Below are positions 9,574 to 18,277 of a DNA stretch of 64,000 bases, piece by piece. Each line of letters begins with the position of its first letter. Positions within the stretch are counted from its first letter, which is position 1. Where the stretch lies: positions 1-64,000 of the forward strand of contig NZ_CAUJAJ010000008.1 in the NCBI RefSeq assembly GCF_962747995.1. Reading direction: 5' to 3'. This stretch comes from Neisseria viridiae (GTDB taxonomy: Bacteria > Pseudomonadota > Gammaproteobacteria > Burkholderiales > Neisseriaceae). The position numbers were made by a program, and so were the translations under genes. The notes under the pieces were generated by a model, which searched no databases, was not told the origin of the DNA, and worked only from the letters and a program-made list of their open reading frames with translations.

Positions 9574-10286
9574 GGGGCTGTACTAGATTAGCAGATATGT
9601 TACCCTGGAAATATGAAGATAACGCACTACAAATTAAAGAAAAAAGTACAAAAAGAACTGCTCCGTTTTTTTGTACTGGAAGTTACCGCCCGTTCTGCCG
9701 CCGATATTTTGGGTATCCATCCCAATTCGGCAGCACTGTTCTACCGTAAAATCCGCACGGTTATCAGCCATCATTTAGCCTTGGCTGCCGATGAGGTTTT
9801 TGAGGGCTCTGTTGAGTTGGACGAAAGCTATTTCGGCGGACGGCGTAAAGGCAGACGTGGTCGAGGTGCGGCAGGAAAAGTGGTTATCTTCGGCATTCTG
9901 AAACGCAACGGACGGGTCTATACCGTTATCGTAGATAATGCCAAGTCTGAAACGTTACTCCCTGTCATCAAAAAGAAAATCATACCGGACAGTATTGTTT
10001 ATACCGATAGTCTGAGCAGCTACGACAAGTTGGACGTGAGCGGTTTTATCCATTACCGCATCAACCATTCCAAGGAACTTGCAGACCGTCAAAACCACAT
10101 TAACGGCATTGAGAACTTTTGGAATCAGGCAAAACGCGTCTTGCGAAAATACAACGGAATCGATTGCAAATCTTTCCCACTGTTCTTGAAAGAATGCGAA
10201 TTTCGATTTAACTTCGGCACACCGTCTCAACAGCTTAAAATCCTGCGGGATTGGTGTGGAATTTAGGGCTAATCTAGTACAGCCCC
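9574..10286 (+). mobile_element. IS1016-type insertion sequence (IS1595 family), intact
   Basis: 713-bp element with perfect 19-bp terminal inverted repeats (GGGGCTGTACTAGATTAGC, 9574-9592 and inverted at 10268-10286). It is flanked on both sides by the identical 8-mer AAAATAAA (9566-9573 and 10287-10294), a target-site duplication of the size known for this family. One intact transposase gene fills the element. Perfect ends and duplication indicate recent insertion, just downstream of gyrA. Confidence 0.95.
9613..10266 (+). CDS. IS1016-type transposase
   Basis: 217-residue DDE-type transposase of the ISXO2-like group within the IS1595 family. An N-terminal helix-turn-helix-like segment is followed by the catalytic core: VELDESYFGG (first Asp), YTDSLSSY (second Asp) and HINGIENFWNQAK (third acidic/Asn region). 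Its reading frame is complete, and the gene fits tightly between the two inverted repeats with only about 20 bases on each side, so the element should be mobile. The family catalyses cut-and-paste or copy-out transposition with 8-bp duplications, which matches the duplication seen here. Confidence 0.93.
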   Translation: MKITHYKLKKKVQKELLRFFVLEVTARSAADILGIHPNSAALFYRKIRTVISHHLALAADEVFEGSVELDESYFGGRRKGRRGRGAAGKVVIFGILKRNGRVYTVIVDNAKSETLLPVIKKKIIPDSIVYTDSLSSYDKLDVSGFIHYRINHSKELADRQNHINGIENFWNQAKRVLRKYNGIDCKSFPLFLKECEFRFNFGTPSQQLKILRDWCGI

Positions 10287-10293
10287 AAAATAA

Positions 10294-10319
10294 ATGCCGT
10301 TTGAATCTTCAGACGGCAT
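10294..10319. terminator. gyrA terminator (degenerate DUS pair)
   Basis: ATGCCGTTTGAA (one base off the uptake sequence) and a perfect inverted DUS at 10308-10319 form a hairpin downstream of gyrA. The IS target duplication ends at its edge. Confidence 0.65.
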
Positions 10320-10332
10320 CGGGAGATGATTT

Positions 10333-13300
10333 TCAGTTCCCGGCTTCCGGTTCGGTTACACTGGAAATTACAGAAGCGTCGGATTCGGATTCTTCTTCGG
10401 CAACACGTTCCAGCGATACCAAGGTTTCGCCTTCGTCCAAGTTAATCAGTTTCACGCCTGATGCTGCGCGGCCGGTTTCGCGGATTTGTCCGACTTTGGT
10501 GCGGATAAGCACGCCGCCGCTGGTAATCAGCATCAGGTCATCGGTTTCGCCGACCAAGGTTGCGGCGACCAAATCGCCGTTGCGCTCGCCGGTGTTGATG
10601 GCAATATTGCCTTGCCCGCCTTTGTTTTTGCGGCTGTAATCGGCAATCGGGGTACGTTTGCCGTAGCCGTTGGCAGTGGCGGTCAGCACTTGCAAATCGC
10701 TTTGAGCGGCTTCGGGGGCGAAAGTAATCAGGCTGACGATTTTGCCGTCGGCAGGCAGGCGCATACCGCGTAAGCCGCCGCTGCCGCGACCGGACGGACG
10801 CACACCGTTATTTGCTTTTTTTAGGTAAGAATATGTCGAAGGTCTGCGAATTATTTTTTCAAAATATTCGTTCACGTCGCCATCTACATTTTCATCGTAA
10901 GTACGATAATCTTCTTGTTCGTTATCTTCATAATCATGTTGATGAATATCATTAGGACGTCCATTAACTACGATAGTGGCAACTTTAATTTTTTGTTCTC
11001 GAGAAAAAGTTGAAGTGAACTCAATAATCGGCTTTAAGAGTTCTTCCATTTCTTCATCCCATTCCAAAGAATTTTCTTCGTTTCCTAACAGTAACTCGGA
11101 AATTACGCCATTGTTTGCGCTGCTTCGTTCATTAAATCGATGTATAAAAGGTTCATATAATTCGACTAATTGCTTGATTACTTCATCGTTGGATTCACTA
11201 AATCTCAAAGCTTTACCTAAATTAGAAAATAGCATTACATCATCTGAACCAGTGGTACGTGATGCTCCTATCAAGTAATCTCCCTCGTTTAATGCGATGG
11301 CTTTGATGCCTTGGCTGCGGACGTTTTTAAAGGCGGAAAGTTGGACTTTTTTCACCATGCCTTGTGCGGTGGCGAAGAAGACGTATTGGTCTTCGGGGAA
11401 TTCGCGGACAGCGAGGATGGCACTGACTTTTTCGCCTTCTTCCAACTGGATGACGTTGTTAATCGGACGGCCGCGGCTGTTGCGTCCGCCTTCGGGCAGC
11501 TTGTAAACCTTAATCCAGTGGCACTTGCCCAAATTGGTAAAGCACATCAAATAATCATGCGTGTTGGCAACAAACAGGGTTTCGATAAAGTCTTCGTCTT
11601 TGGTGGCGGCAGCCTGTTTGCCGCGTCCGCCGCGACGCTGCGCCTGATAGTCGGTGGTCGGCTGGATTTTGATATAGCCACCATGTGTCAGGGTAACGAC
11701 CATTTCGCGTTGCGGAATCAGGTCTTCATCGGCAATGTCGCCGCCGAACGGGTTGATTTCGCTGCGGCGTTCGTCGCCGAAATTGGTTTTGGTTTCTTCC
11801 AATTCTTCGCGGATGATTTGGGTAATGCGTTCCGGTTTCGCCAAAATGTCCAAATAGTCGATGATTTTTGCCATAATGTTTTTGTAGTCGCCGACGATTT
11901 CTTCTTGGTCGAGGCCGGTCAGGTTGCGCAGGCTCATGCGCAGGATGGCATCGGCTTGGATTTCGCTCAGATAATAGCCTTGTTCCTGTAAGCCGAGGTT
12001 GGCGGGCAAACCTTCGGGACGCGCCATACGCAGGTCGAGGTCGGTACGGCTCAACATGTCTTCCACCAAACCGCTGCGCCATGCGCGGGACAACAGTTTT
12101 TCTTTGGCTTCAGGCGCGTCGGCGGATTCTTTAATCAACCGAATCATCTCGTCGATATTGGACAGGGCGACGGCTTTACCTTCGGCGATATGGCCTTCAT
12201 GACGCGCTTTTTTCAGGCGGAACAGGGTGCGGCGGGTAACGACTTCGCGACGGTGGCGCAGGAATTCCGCCAGGATCTGTTTCAGGTTCAACAGGCGCGG
12301 CTGACCGTCAACCAAGGCAACCATATTGATACCGAAGCTGTCTTGAAGTTGGGTGAGTTTGTAGAGTTGGTTTAAAACGACTTCGGCGTTTTCATTGCGT
12401 TTCAATTCGATAACGACGCGCATACCGGATTTGTCGGATTCGTCGCGCAGGTCGGATACGCCTTCCAATGTTTTTTCGCGCACCAGTTCGCCGATTTTTT
12501 CCACCAGCTTGGCTTTGTTCACCTGATACGGGATTTCGTCGATGATGATGGCTTCGCGTTCGCCGTTTTTGCCTATGGGCTCGATATGGGTTTTACCGCG
12601 CATGACGACGCGGCCGCGGCCGGTTTTATAGCCTTCGCGCACGCCGCTCAAGCCGTAGATGGTTGCGCCGGTCGGGAAATCGGGGGCTTGCAGGATGTTG
12701 ATCAATTCGTCGATTTCGGTTTCGGGTTCGTCCAAAAGACGCAGACAGGCGTTGATGGTGTCGGTGAGGTTGTGCGGCGGAATGTTGGTCGCCATGCCGA
12801 CGGCGATACCGGACGAGCCGTTGACCAACAGCGCAGGGAAGCGGGTCGGCAACACCAGCGGTTCATGTTCGCTGCCGTCGTAGTTCGGGCCGAAATTGAC
12901 GGTTTCTTCTTCGATGTCCGCCAGCATTTCATGGGCGATTTTCGCCATGCGGATTTCGGTATAACGCATCGCTGCTGCGCCGTCGCCGTCAACCGAGCCG
13001 AAGTTGCCCTGACCGTCGATTAAGACGTAGCGCATCGAAAAATCCTGCGCCATGCGCACGATGGTGTCGTAAACCGCAGAATCGCCGTGCGGATGGTATT
13101 TACCGATGACATCGCCGACGATGCGCGCCGATTTTTTGTAGGCGGCGTTCCAGTTGTTTTTCAGCTCGTGCATGGCGTAAAGCACGCGGCGGTGTACGGG
13201 TTTGAGACCGTCGCGCACGTCCGGCAGCGCGCGCCCGACAATCACGCTCATGGCGTAGTCGAGATAGCTTTTTCGCATTTCGTCTTCAAGGCTGACGGGC

Positions 13301-13350
13301 AGGGTTTCGAGGGCGAATTTGTGGTCGTTGCGGATGGTTGCGTCGGTCAT
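10333..13350 (-). CDS. gyrA: DNA gyrase subunit A with an enlarged C-terminal domain
   Basis: Type II topoisomerase subunit that cleaves and rejoins DNA to introduce negative supercoils with GyrB. The 1005-residue product has the winged-helix/tower core with catalytic Tyr130 ([11 protein letters not shown]) and a beta-pinwheel C-terminal domain including the GyrA box (QRRGGRGKQ). Quinolone-determining positions are Ser91 and Asp95, the susceptible wild type. Meningococcal and gonococcal GyrA are about 916 residues. The extra length lies at about residues 712-848, where an AT-rich, acidic segment (rich in Asp, Glu, Asn, Tyr) replaces the usual shorter acidic loop before [11 protein letters not shown]. 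The frame is open throughout, so the protein is expected to be functional. The flanking core codons up to about 11300 also look AT-rich, suggesting an imported tract. Confidence 0.97.
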   Translation of the reverse strand: MTDATIRNDHKFALETLPVSLEDEMRKSYLDYAMSVIVGRALPDVRDGLKPVHRRVLYAMHELKNNWNAAYKKSARIVGDVIGKYHPHGDSAVYDTIVRMAQDFSMRYVLIDGQGNFGSVDGDGAAAMRYTEIRMAKIAHEMLADIEEETVNFGPNYDGSEHEPLVLPTRFPALLVNGSSGIAVGMATNIPPHNLTDTINACLRLLDEPETEIDELINILQAPDFPTGATIYGLSGVREGYKTGRGRVVMRGKTHIEPIGKNGEREAIIIDEIPYQVNKAKLVEKIGELVREKTLEGVSDLRDESDKSGMRVVIELKRNENAEVVLNQLYKLTQLQDSFGINMVALVDGQPRLLNLKQILAEFLRHRREVVTRRTLFRLKKARHEGHIAEGKAVALSNIDEMIRLIKESADAPEAKEKLLSRAWRSGLVEDMLSRTDLDLRMARPEGLPANLGLQEQGYYLSEIQADAILRMSLRNLTGLDQEEIVGDYKNIMAKIIDYLDILAKPERITQIIREELEETKTNFGDERRSEINPFGGDIADEDLIPQREMVVTLTHGGYIKIQPTTDYQAQRRGGRGKQAAATKDEDFIETLFVANTHDYLMCFTNLGKCHWIKVYKLPEGGRNSRGRPINNVIQLEEGEKVSAILAVREFPEDQYVFFATAQGMVKKVQLSAFKNVRSQGIKAIALNEGDYLIGASRTTGSDDVMLFSNLGKALRFSESNDEVIKQLVELYEPFIHRFNERSSANNGVISELLLGNEENSLEWDEEMEELLKPIIEFTSTFSREQKIKVATIVVNGRPNDIHQHDYEDNEQEDYRTYDENVDGDVNEYFEKIIRRPSTYSYLKKANNGVRPSGRGSGGLRGMRLPADGKIVSLITFAPEAAQSDLQVLTATANGYGKRTPIADYSRKNKGGQGNIAINTGERNGDLVAATLVGETDDLMLITSGGVLIRTKVGQIRETGRAASGVKLINLDEGETLVSLERVAEEESESDASVISSVTEPEAGN

Positions 13351-13590
13351 GGTTTCAATGTTTCGTATGGCAAAAAATTGTTGCTTATTTTAGCATATTT
13401 TGACGCGGAACGGTGCGGCGGCCGGATATGCCGTCTGAAAGGCGCGGGCAAAATGCGGCGGGAAGCGTCCGGCTTCCACAAATTTGTACAGGCGGCATTT
13501 CAGACGGCATCGGGGCATAATCCTTTCCATAGGAAAACGGGACGGAGGGGAAGATGTGGTAGCCGCCTTCGCCTTGCTTCTTTTTGTCTC

Positions 13591-14115
13591 TTACGCATAT
13601 TGCTCCATTAATGCCACGATAGGCATTAGCTCCGGTTCTGAATCTGAGCGATAGCTGTCTATAACTGTTTCGTTTCCATTAAAAAAATGAACATTAGCAC
13701 CACTATCAAGCATAGCTTTCAAAACATCTAATCGTTCGGGCATATAGCCTATCATTGCTAGAGGAATCATATTGTCTTCATCGGCTATATTCGGATTTGC
13801 TCCTGCCTCCAGCAACGCTAATGCTGCATCGCCGTTTCTGGCACGCATGGCGTAATGTAGTGGAGTCATGCCGTATATATCTTGGGCATTGACTGCTACG
13901 CCTTTGTCCAGATAGAACCGGACGGTTTCTAGCGGTGAAGGACTGTGAGGATTCATATTAATGCGGTGCAGATAGCTCCATTTTTCAGACGGCGTGATTT
14001 TCAAAGGATCAAACTGGCCGCTGTCTGCCGTTTTTTGCAGAAATTTGATATCGCCTAGTCTGTTCGCTCGAACAACCTGCATGCCGATATCATTTTTATA
14101 AGGATCTAGTCTCAT
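13591..14115 (-). CDS. Ankyrin-repeat protein, probable orphan immunity protein
   Basis: 174-residue soluble protein with at least three ankyrin repeats: residues about 60-90 (GMTPLHYAMRARNGDAALALLEAGANPN), then a second and third ending in LDSGANVHF. The start at 14115 has AGGA seven bases upstream. One base before it ends a short toxin-like open frame (stop 14117-14119), so the pair has the order seen in polymorphic toxin/immunity cassettes. It is more AT-rich than its neighbours gyrA and hscB and sits between them. Ankyrin proteins occur as immunity partners in such systems; the immunity role here is inference from context. Confidence 0.75.
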   Translation of the reverse strand: MRLDPYKNDIGMQVVRANRLGDIKFLQKTADSGQFDPLKITPSEKWSYLHRINMNPHSPSPLETVRFYLDKGVAVNAQDIYGMTPLHYAMRARNGDAALALLEAGANPNIADEDNMIPLAMIGYMPERLDVLKAMLDSGANVHFFNGNETVIDSYRSDSEPELMPIVALMEQYA

Positions 14116-14116
14116 T

Positions 14117-14290
14117 TTATTTTCCTGTCGTTAAAAATTTTTCCATATCATCTCTAATATCTTTTAAGTCATCAATACCTGGTTTCTCATAGCGATGACT
14201 CAAATTATCCTTAGCATTTTCCAGCTTAAAGATACTCGGCCGCGCATTAACATAATCGTTCAATTGTTGTGATGGCGTATCGTACCGATG
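14117..14290 (-). pseudogene. C-terminal stub of a toxin-like protein
   Basis: An open frame on the minus strand, with no start codon of its own, reads about 55 codons ending DIRDDMEKFLTTGK and stop, directly before the ankyrin gene. It contains the segments HRYDTPSQQLNDYVNARP and FKLENAKDNLSHRYEKPG. Such a start-less tail joined to a likely immunity gene resembles the detached C-terminal cassettes of contact-dependent or Maf-type toxins. The exact upstream boundary is uncertain, and toxin identity cannot be confirmed without a search. Confidence 0.5.
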
Positions 14291-14693
14291 ACGGTGATTG
14301 GTGGGACGTATTGGCGTTTTTCGATTTGGAGGAACAGGTGGGTGAAGACAGTATATTTTCGGATGGGAATGCGAGGAGGAAAAACGGGCGGATTGAAAAA
14401 GTTTGATGTGCAGGTATGTGTGCTTTCGGGACGGTCTTTGCCGAAGCTGATGCCGATTTTGGCATGCCGTCCGAAGAAGGCTTTTCTGCCGGTAAAGGAT
14501 AGAATGGGGGCAATGCCGAAACGCTGGCGCACGTCATTAAAAAACGGATGCAGGCGGAGGTTCGGCATTGCCTCCCGCAAAAATGTTATTTTTTTGATGT
14601 TCCTCCACGGCTTTTGTCTGTTGTGGGCGGGTAGCCCTATGTTCGGACGGCATGGCGGACGAAACGGTTATGCCGTCTGAAACACGGTGCGGA
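14291..14693. other. Gene-free stretch before hscB
   Basis: Several overlapping short frames are open here on both strands, but none has a convincing ribosome site or recognisable domain. One uptake sequence lies near 14670. The stretch is probably decayed sequence upstream of the toxin-like stub. Confidence 0.5.
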
Positions 14694-15194
14694 TTATAAT
14701 GCCGAGGAAATTTCGTTGCGGAGTTTGTCGAGAAACCTGCCTTGGCGGACTTGTTGTGCGGCGGTGTCGTAATCTTGTCGGGCAAACGACTGTTTCAGAC
14801 CGCAGAACAGTTTTTCTTGTTCGGCGCGGATTTCGTTATCGAGATTTTTCAAGGATTCAAGGTCGTTGCCTGCCCGTGCCTCCATCAGCGTTTCGCGCCA
14901 TTCCATTTGCTGCATAAGGAATTCGGGGGCGAAAGAGGTATGCTCCGGCGCATCGGCATCTATACCCGATGTTTTCAACAGGTACGCAGCGCGGTCGATG
15001 GGATTTTTCAAGGTACGGTAGGCATCGTTGATGGTGGAAGACATCATTACTGCTTGTTTCTGCTCGAAAGCGGAAGCTGAAGCGAATCTATCGGGATGGA
15101 AACGGGCAGCCAAGGCGCGGTAGGTTTGCTCCAAGCTTTCGGTGTCGATATCGAAAGCGGGTTCAAGCTGGAAGAGTGTGAAATATTGAGACAT
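14694..15194 (-). CDS. hscB: Fe-S cluster co-chaperone HscB
   Basis: 166-residue J-type co-chaperone that delivers IscU to the Hsp70 HscA for Fe-S cluster transfer. The N-terminal J domain holds the HPD motif (ARFHPDRF, about residue 32), preceded by the usual FQLEPAFDID start. The C-terminal half is the three-helix IscU-binding domain. Length and layout match the family (about 170 residues). It lies downstream of the isc genes on the same strand but is separated from iscA by the convergent arfA gene, so it probably has its own promoter. No hscA or fdx gene follows in this window. Confidence 0.95.
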   Translation of the reverse strand: MSQYFTLFQLEPAFDIDTESLEQTYRALAARFHPDRFASASAFEQKQAVMMSSTINDAYRTLKNPIDRAAYLLKTSGIDADAPEHTSFAPEFLMQQMEWRETLMEARAGNDLESLKNLDNEIRAEQEKLFCGLKQSFARQDYDTAAQQVRQGRFLDKLRNEISSAL

Positions 15195-15276
15195 GGCGGG
15201 ATAATTAATGTGAAATTTTCGGCAGAAGCCTGATTTTGCCTTATAATCCGCTAATTCTTAACCCAAAGGACTGAAT

Positions 15277-15498
15277 ATGAGCAATAAAGTGCAACACAAT
15301 AAAGGCAAAATACGCGACAATGCTTTAAAAGCCTTAGTGAAATCCGATTTGTTCCGACACAAGGTAGAACGGAAAAGAAAAGGCAAAGGCAGCTACAACA
15401 GGCAGGAAGCGAAAAAATGGCGGGACGGTTTTGATACTGTCCCGCCATTTTTATGCCTTAAACGTGGAAGCTCTCGCCGCAGCCGCAAGAGTCTTTGA
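15277..15498 (+). CDS. arfA: Alternative ribosome-rescue factor ArfA
   Basis: 73-residue basic protein matching Arf[21 protein letters not shown] followed by the KGKGSY core (residues about 38-43). ArfA binds ribosomes stalled on non-stop mRNA and recruits RF2. A perfect 14-bp hairpin with T run lies inside the ORF (15413-15452). Most transcripts should therefore end before the stop codon, giving a truncated, active ArfA whose own synthesis needs tmRNA failure, the known ArfA control circuit. The residues after about DGFDTV are then the dispensable, degradation-promoting tail. The 3' end overlaps iscA antisense. Identification rests on the KGKGSY core and the embedded terminator. Confidence 0.9.
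   Translation: MSNKVQHNKGKIRDNALKALVKSDLFRHKVERKRKGKGSYNRQEAKKWRDGFDTVPPFLCLKRGSSRRSRKSL
15413..15453. terminator. Intrinsic terminator inside arfA, shared with iscA
   Basis: Left arm 15413-15426 (AAAAATGGCGGGAC) and right arm 15439-15452 (GTCCCGCCATTTTT) pair perfectly over 14 bp around a 12-base loop. A on one side and T on the other make it bidirectional. It ends arfA mRNA before its stop codon and also ends iscA transcription from the other strand (stop at 15458). Confidence 0.92.
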
Positions 15499-15778
15499 CA
15501 TTCGGGTTTTCAAATTTGAAACCTTCCTGCAAACCCTCTTTGGTGTAATCGACTTGCGTGCCGTCCAGATAAACCAGGCTTTTCGGGTCGATATAAATGC
15601 GCGCGCCGTGTCCTTCGAAAATCAGGTCGTCGCCGTCGGCTTCATCGACAAATTCAAGGTTGTACGCCATACCCGAGCAGCCGCTGGTTTTCACACCCAA
15701 GCGTACGCCCAAGCCTTTGCCGCGTTTGGCGAGATAGTCATTGATGTGTTTTGCGGCATTCTCGGTAAGGGTAATCAT
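15458..15778 (-). CDS. iscA: Fe-S cluster assembly protein IscA
   Basis: 106-residue A-type scaffold/carrier that passes Fe-S clusters to apo-proteins. The three conserved cysteines are present: TSGCSGMAY (about residue 34) and the C-terminal CGCGESF pair. Length is typical (about 107). It is the last gene of the iscR-iscS-orf42-iscU-iscA unit on the minus strand, 87 bases after iscU, and its 3' end sits against the terminator shared with arfA. Confidence 0.97.
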   Translation of the reverse strand: MITLTENAAKHINDYLAKRGKGLGVRLGVKTSGCSGMAYNLEFVDEADGDDLIFEGHGARIYIDPKSLVYLDGTQVDYTKEGLQEGFKFENPNVKDSCGCGESFHV

Positions 15779-15865
15779 ATTCTTTTCCTTGTTGTGCCGC
15801 CCCGGAAAGAACCGAAGCGGCGGGCGGTTCAGACTGCATTGCGGGACGATGCCGTCTGAAGGGCT

Positions 15866-16252
15866 TTATCTGTTTTCCTGACGTTTGCGGTAGTCGGCAA
15901 CGGCCGCTTTTACTGCATCTTCAGCCAAGATGGAGCAGTGGATTTTTACCGGCGGCAATTCCAGTTCTTCGGCGATTTCGCTGTTTTTGATTGCCAGCGC
16001 GTCATCGAGGCTTTTGCCTTTGACCCACTCGGTAATCAGGCTGGACGAAGCGATGGCCGAACCGCAGCCGTAAGTTTTGAATTTCGCATCTTCGATGATA
16101 CCTTCATCGTTCACTTTGATTTGCAGGCGCATTACGTCGCCGCAGGCGGGTGCGCCGACCATGCCGGTGCCGACGGAATCGTCGTTTTTGTCGAATGTGC
16201 CGACGTTGCGGGGATTTTCGTAGTGGTCGATTACTTTATCGCTGTATGCCAT
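15866..16252 (-). CDS. iscU: Fe-S cluster scaffold IscU
   Basis: 128-residue scaffold on which IscS and an iron donor assemble the [2Fe-2S] cluster. The three ligand cysteines are visible in APACGDVM, YGCGSAIASSS and IHCSILAEDA, with the conserved Asp after the first. The HscA-recognition segment is present as LPPVKIHCS. Length is the family norm. It follows a 42-codon microprotein gene in the isc operon. Confidence 0.97.
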   Translation of the reverse strand: MAYSDKVIDHYENPRNVGTFDKNDDSVGTGMVGAPACGDVMRLQIKVNDEGIIEDAKFKTYGCGSAIASSSLITEWVKGKSLDDALAIKNSEIAEELELPPVKIHCSILAEDAVKAAVADYRKRQENR

Positions 16253-16319
16253 GATGTGGTTTCCTTAATGTTTTTTGATGGTTTCAGTGGTTTGTTTGCC
16301 GGTTTTCAGACGGCCTGAA

Positions 16320-16448
16320 TTAGATTTTGCACGCGCCGCCTTCGCAGCCGTCATCATTCTCTGAATCGACGCCGCCTTCCACGGTAACGCCGTCGAAATC
16401 GTCAAGCAGGTTGTCGAGGTTGTCCAAATCTAAATCTTGTTCGTTCAT
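16320..16448 (-). CDS. 42-residue acidic microprotein in the isc operon
   Basis: Small complete frame between iscS and iscU on the same strand, starting at the ATG at 16446-16448 with AAGAG upstream. The product begins MNEQDLDLDNLDNLLDDFDG and ends GCEGGACKI. It is strongly acidic (about a third Asp/Glu) with two cysteines near the C-terminus. Position, ribosome site and co-directionality support a real gene. I do not know its function. An Fe-S or iron-related role is inference from the operon and cysteines. It is too short for many gene callers. Confidence 0.7.
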   Translation of the reverse strand: MNEQDLDLDNLDNLLDDFDGVTVEGGVDSENDDGCEGGACKI

Positions 16449-16514
16449 ATTTTTCTCTTGATTGCTTTGTTTTTGGAATGCCGTCTGAAGGTTCGGACGG
16501 CATGTTGGTACGCT

Positions 16515-17729
16515 TTAATGCGCCGCCCATTCGATCGAGTTCAAATCAATCCCGTCTTTGAACATTTCCCACAGCGGCGACAGTTCGCGCAGTTTGCCGA
16601 TTTTGGATTTAATCAGTTCGGCGGAGAATTGCACTTCTTCTTCGGTGGTCATACGGCCGAAGGTGATACGCAGGGACGAGTGTGCCAATTCGTCATTTCT
16701 GCCCAATGCGCGCAGGACGTAGCTGGGTTCGAGCGAGGCGGAGGTGCAGGCGGAGCCGCTGGATACGGCGAGTTCTTTCACCGCCATAATCAGGCTTTCG
16801 CCTTCGACGAAGTTGAAGCTGACGTTCAGGTTGTTCGGGGCGCGGTGTTCGAGGTCGCCGTTGATATAGACTTCTTCGATGCCTTCGATGCCTTTGAGGA
16901 AGATGTCGCGCAGTTTGCGGTAGTGCGCCATATCTTGTTCGAGTTCTTCTTTGGCGATGCGGAAGGCTTCGCCCATACCGACGATTTGGTGGGTCGGCAA
17001 TGTGCCGCTGCGGAAGCCGCGTTCGTGACCGCCGCCGTGCATTTGGGCTTCGAGGCGGACGCGAGGTTTGCGGCGGACGTACAGCGCGCCGATGCCTTTA
17101 GGACCGTACACTTTGTGCGCGGACATCGAGAGCAAGTCGATTTTGGCGGCTTCAACATCGACAGGCACTTTGCCGCAGGCTTGGGCGGCATCGACGTGGA
17201 AGACGATTTTGCGTTCGCGGCAGATTTCGCCGATGGCGGGAATGTCTTGCACTACGCCGATTTCGTTGTTTACCCACATTACGGAAATCAGGATGGTGTC
17301 GTCGCGGATGGCGGCTTTGAGTTCTTCCAGATTAATCAAACCGTTTTCTTGAACGCCGAGGTAGGTTACTTCAAAACCTTGGCGTTCGAGTTCGCGCATC
17401 GTGTCGAGCACGGCTTTGTGTTCGGTTTTGACGGTGATGAGGTGTTTGCCTTTGGTTTTGTAGAAGTTTGCCGCACCTTTGATGGCGAGGTTGTCGGACT
17501 CGGTCGCGCCGCTGGTGAAGATGATTTCTTTGGGGTCGGCATTAATCAGGGCGGCGATGTCGGCGCGGGCTTTTTCGACGGCCTCTTCTGCTTCCCAGCC
17601 GAATGCGTGGCTGTTGGAGGCGGGGTTGCCGAAGGTTTCGGTCAGATAGGGAATCATTTTTTCGGCAACGCGTTTGTCAACGGGGGTAGTGGCGGCGTAG
17701 TCGAGGTAAACGGGGGTTTTGACGGTCAT
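16515..17729 (-). CDS. iscS: Cysteine desulfurase IscS
   Basis: 404-residue PLP enzyme that takes sulfur from L-cysteine for Fe-S clusters and tRNA thiolation. The PLP lysine is in [12 protein letters not shown] and the mobile catalytic cysteine in [14 protein letters not shown]. The start [16 protein letters not shown] is canonical, with AAAGAG upstream. It is the second gene of the isc operon, about 30 bases after iscR. Confidence 0.97.
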   Translation of the reverse strand: MTVKTPVYLDYAATTPVDKRVAEKMIPYLTETFGNPASNSHAFGWEAEEAVEKARADIAALINADPKEIIFTSGATESDNLAIKGAANFYKTKGKHLITVKTEHKAVLDTMRELERQGFEVTYLGVQENGLINLEELKAAIRDDTILISVMWVNNEIGVVQDIPAIGEICRERKIVFHVDAAQACGKVPVDVEAAKIDLLSMSAHKVYGPKGIGALYVRRKPRVRLEAQMHGGGHERGFRSGTLPTHQIVGMGEAFRIAKEELEQDMAHYRKLRDIFLKGIEGIEEVYINGDLEHRAPNNLNVSFNFVEGESLIMAVKELAVSSGSACTSASLEPSYVLRALGRNDELAHSSLRITFGRMTTEEEVQFSAELIKSKIGKLRELSPLWEMFKDGIDLNSIEWAAH

Positions 17730-17757
17730 GGTTTGCTCTTTCTTTTTCGGGTGTTAT

Positions 17758-18204
17758 TTAATGGATGTGTGTAAATTGGACGACGCGGCTGCCGTCGCCG
17801 TTGTTTTTCTGTTCGATGATGCTTTGCAGGGTAACGCTGCCGAGGTAGTCGTTGATGGTTTTGTTTAAATTCTCCCAAAGGTCGTGCGTCAGGCAGGGCG
17901 CGCCGTGGTGGCAGTTGGCTTTGCTGCCGCATTGGGTCGCGTCCAGCCGGTCTTCGGCGGCGGAAATGATTTGGGCGATGTTGATTTGTGCGGGAGGGGC
18001 AGCGAGGATGTAGCCGCCGCCGGGCCCGCGCAGGCTTTCAACCAGTCCGGCGCGGCGGAGTTTGCTGAACAATTGCTCGAGATAGGAGAGGGATATGTTT
18101 TGGCGTTCGCTGATGGCACTGAGTTTGACGGCGCCGGTTTGCGCGTTCATCGCCAAATCCAGCATAGCGGTAACGGCGAAACGCCCTTTGGTGGTCAGTC
18201 TCAT
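17758..18204 (-). CDS. iscR: Fe-S sensing repressor IscR
   Basis: 148-residue Rrf2-family regulator that represses the isc operon when carrying a [2Fe-2S] cluster. Start chosen at MRLTTKGRFAVTAM, the canonical N-terminus; an upstream in-frame ATG at 18273 would add 23 non-homologous residues and overlap the promoter. The winged helix is followed by the cluster-binding cysteines in CGSKANCHHGAPC. It heads the isc operon. An IscR-box match lies in its own promoter (18253-18277), so autoregulation as in E. coli is likely. Confidence 0.95.
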   Translation of the reverse strand: MRLTTKGRFAVTAMLDLAMNAQTGAVKLSAISERQNISLSYLEQLFSKLRRAGLVESLRGPGGGYILAAPPAQINIAQIISAAEDRLDATQCGSKANCHHGAPCLTHDLWENLNKTINDYLGSVTLQSIIEQKNNGDGSRVVQFTHIH

Positions 18205-18244
18205 GGTGGTGGTTGCCCGTGTCGGCTTTTTTATAGTGGTCGGA

Positions 18245-18277
18245 ATTGTCCAATATCTGAGTGTTTCAGTCAAGTAT
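18245..18277 (-). promoter_or_regulatory. isc promoter with type 1 IscR binding site
   Basis: On the minus strand, ATACTTGACTGAAACACTC... (18277-18253) matches the E. coli type 1 IscR consensus ATASYYGACTRWWWYAGTC... at 23 of 25 positions. The -35 TTGACT (18273-18268) lies inside the box. A 17-base spacer leads to GACAAT as -10 (18250-18245). The site is about 50 bases upstream of iscR, the arrangement used for cluster-dependent autorepression. Confidence 0.82.

Noticed and set aside
14260-14680. Overlapping short frames on both strands between the toxin-like stub and hscB
   Set aside because: No start context, no domain, and mutually overlapping; more likely decayed sequence.
16437-17774. 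Long plus-strand frame opposite iscS
   Set aside because: It mirrors iscS, is Phe/Asp/Gly-rich with no domain, and is explained by codon bias of the real gene.
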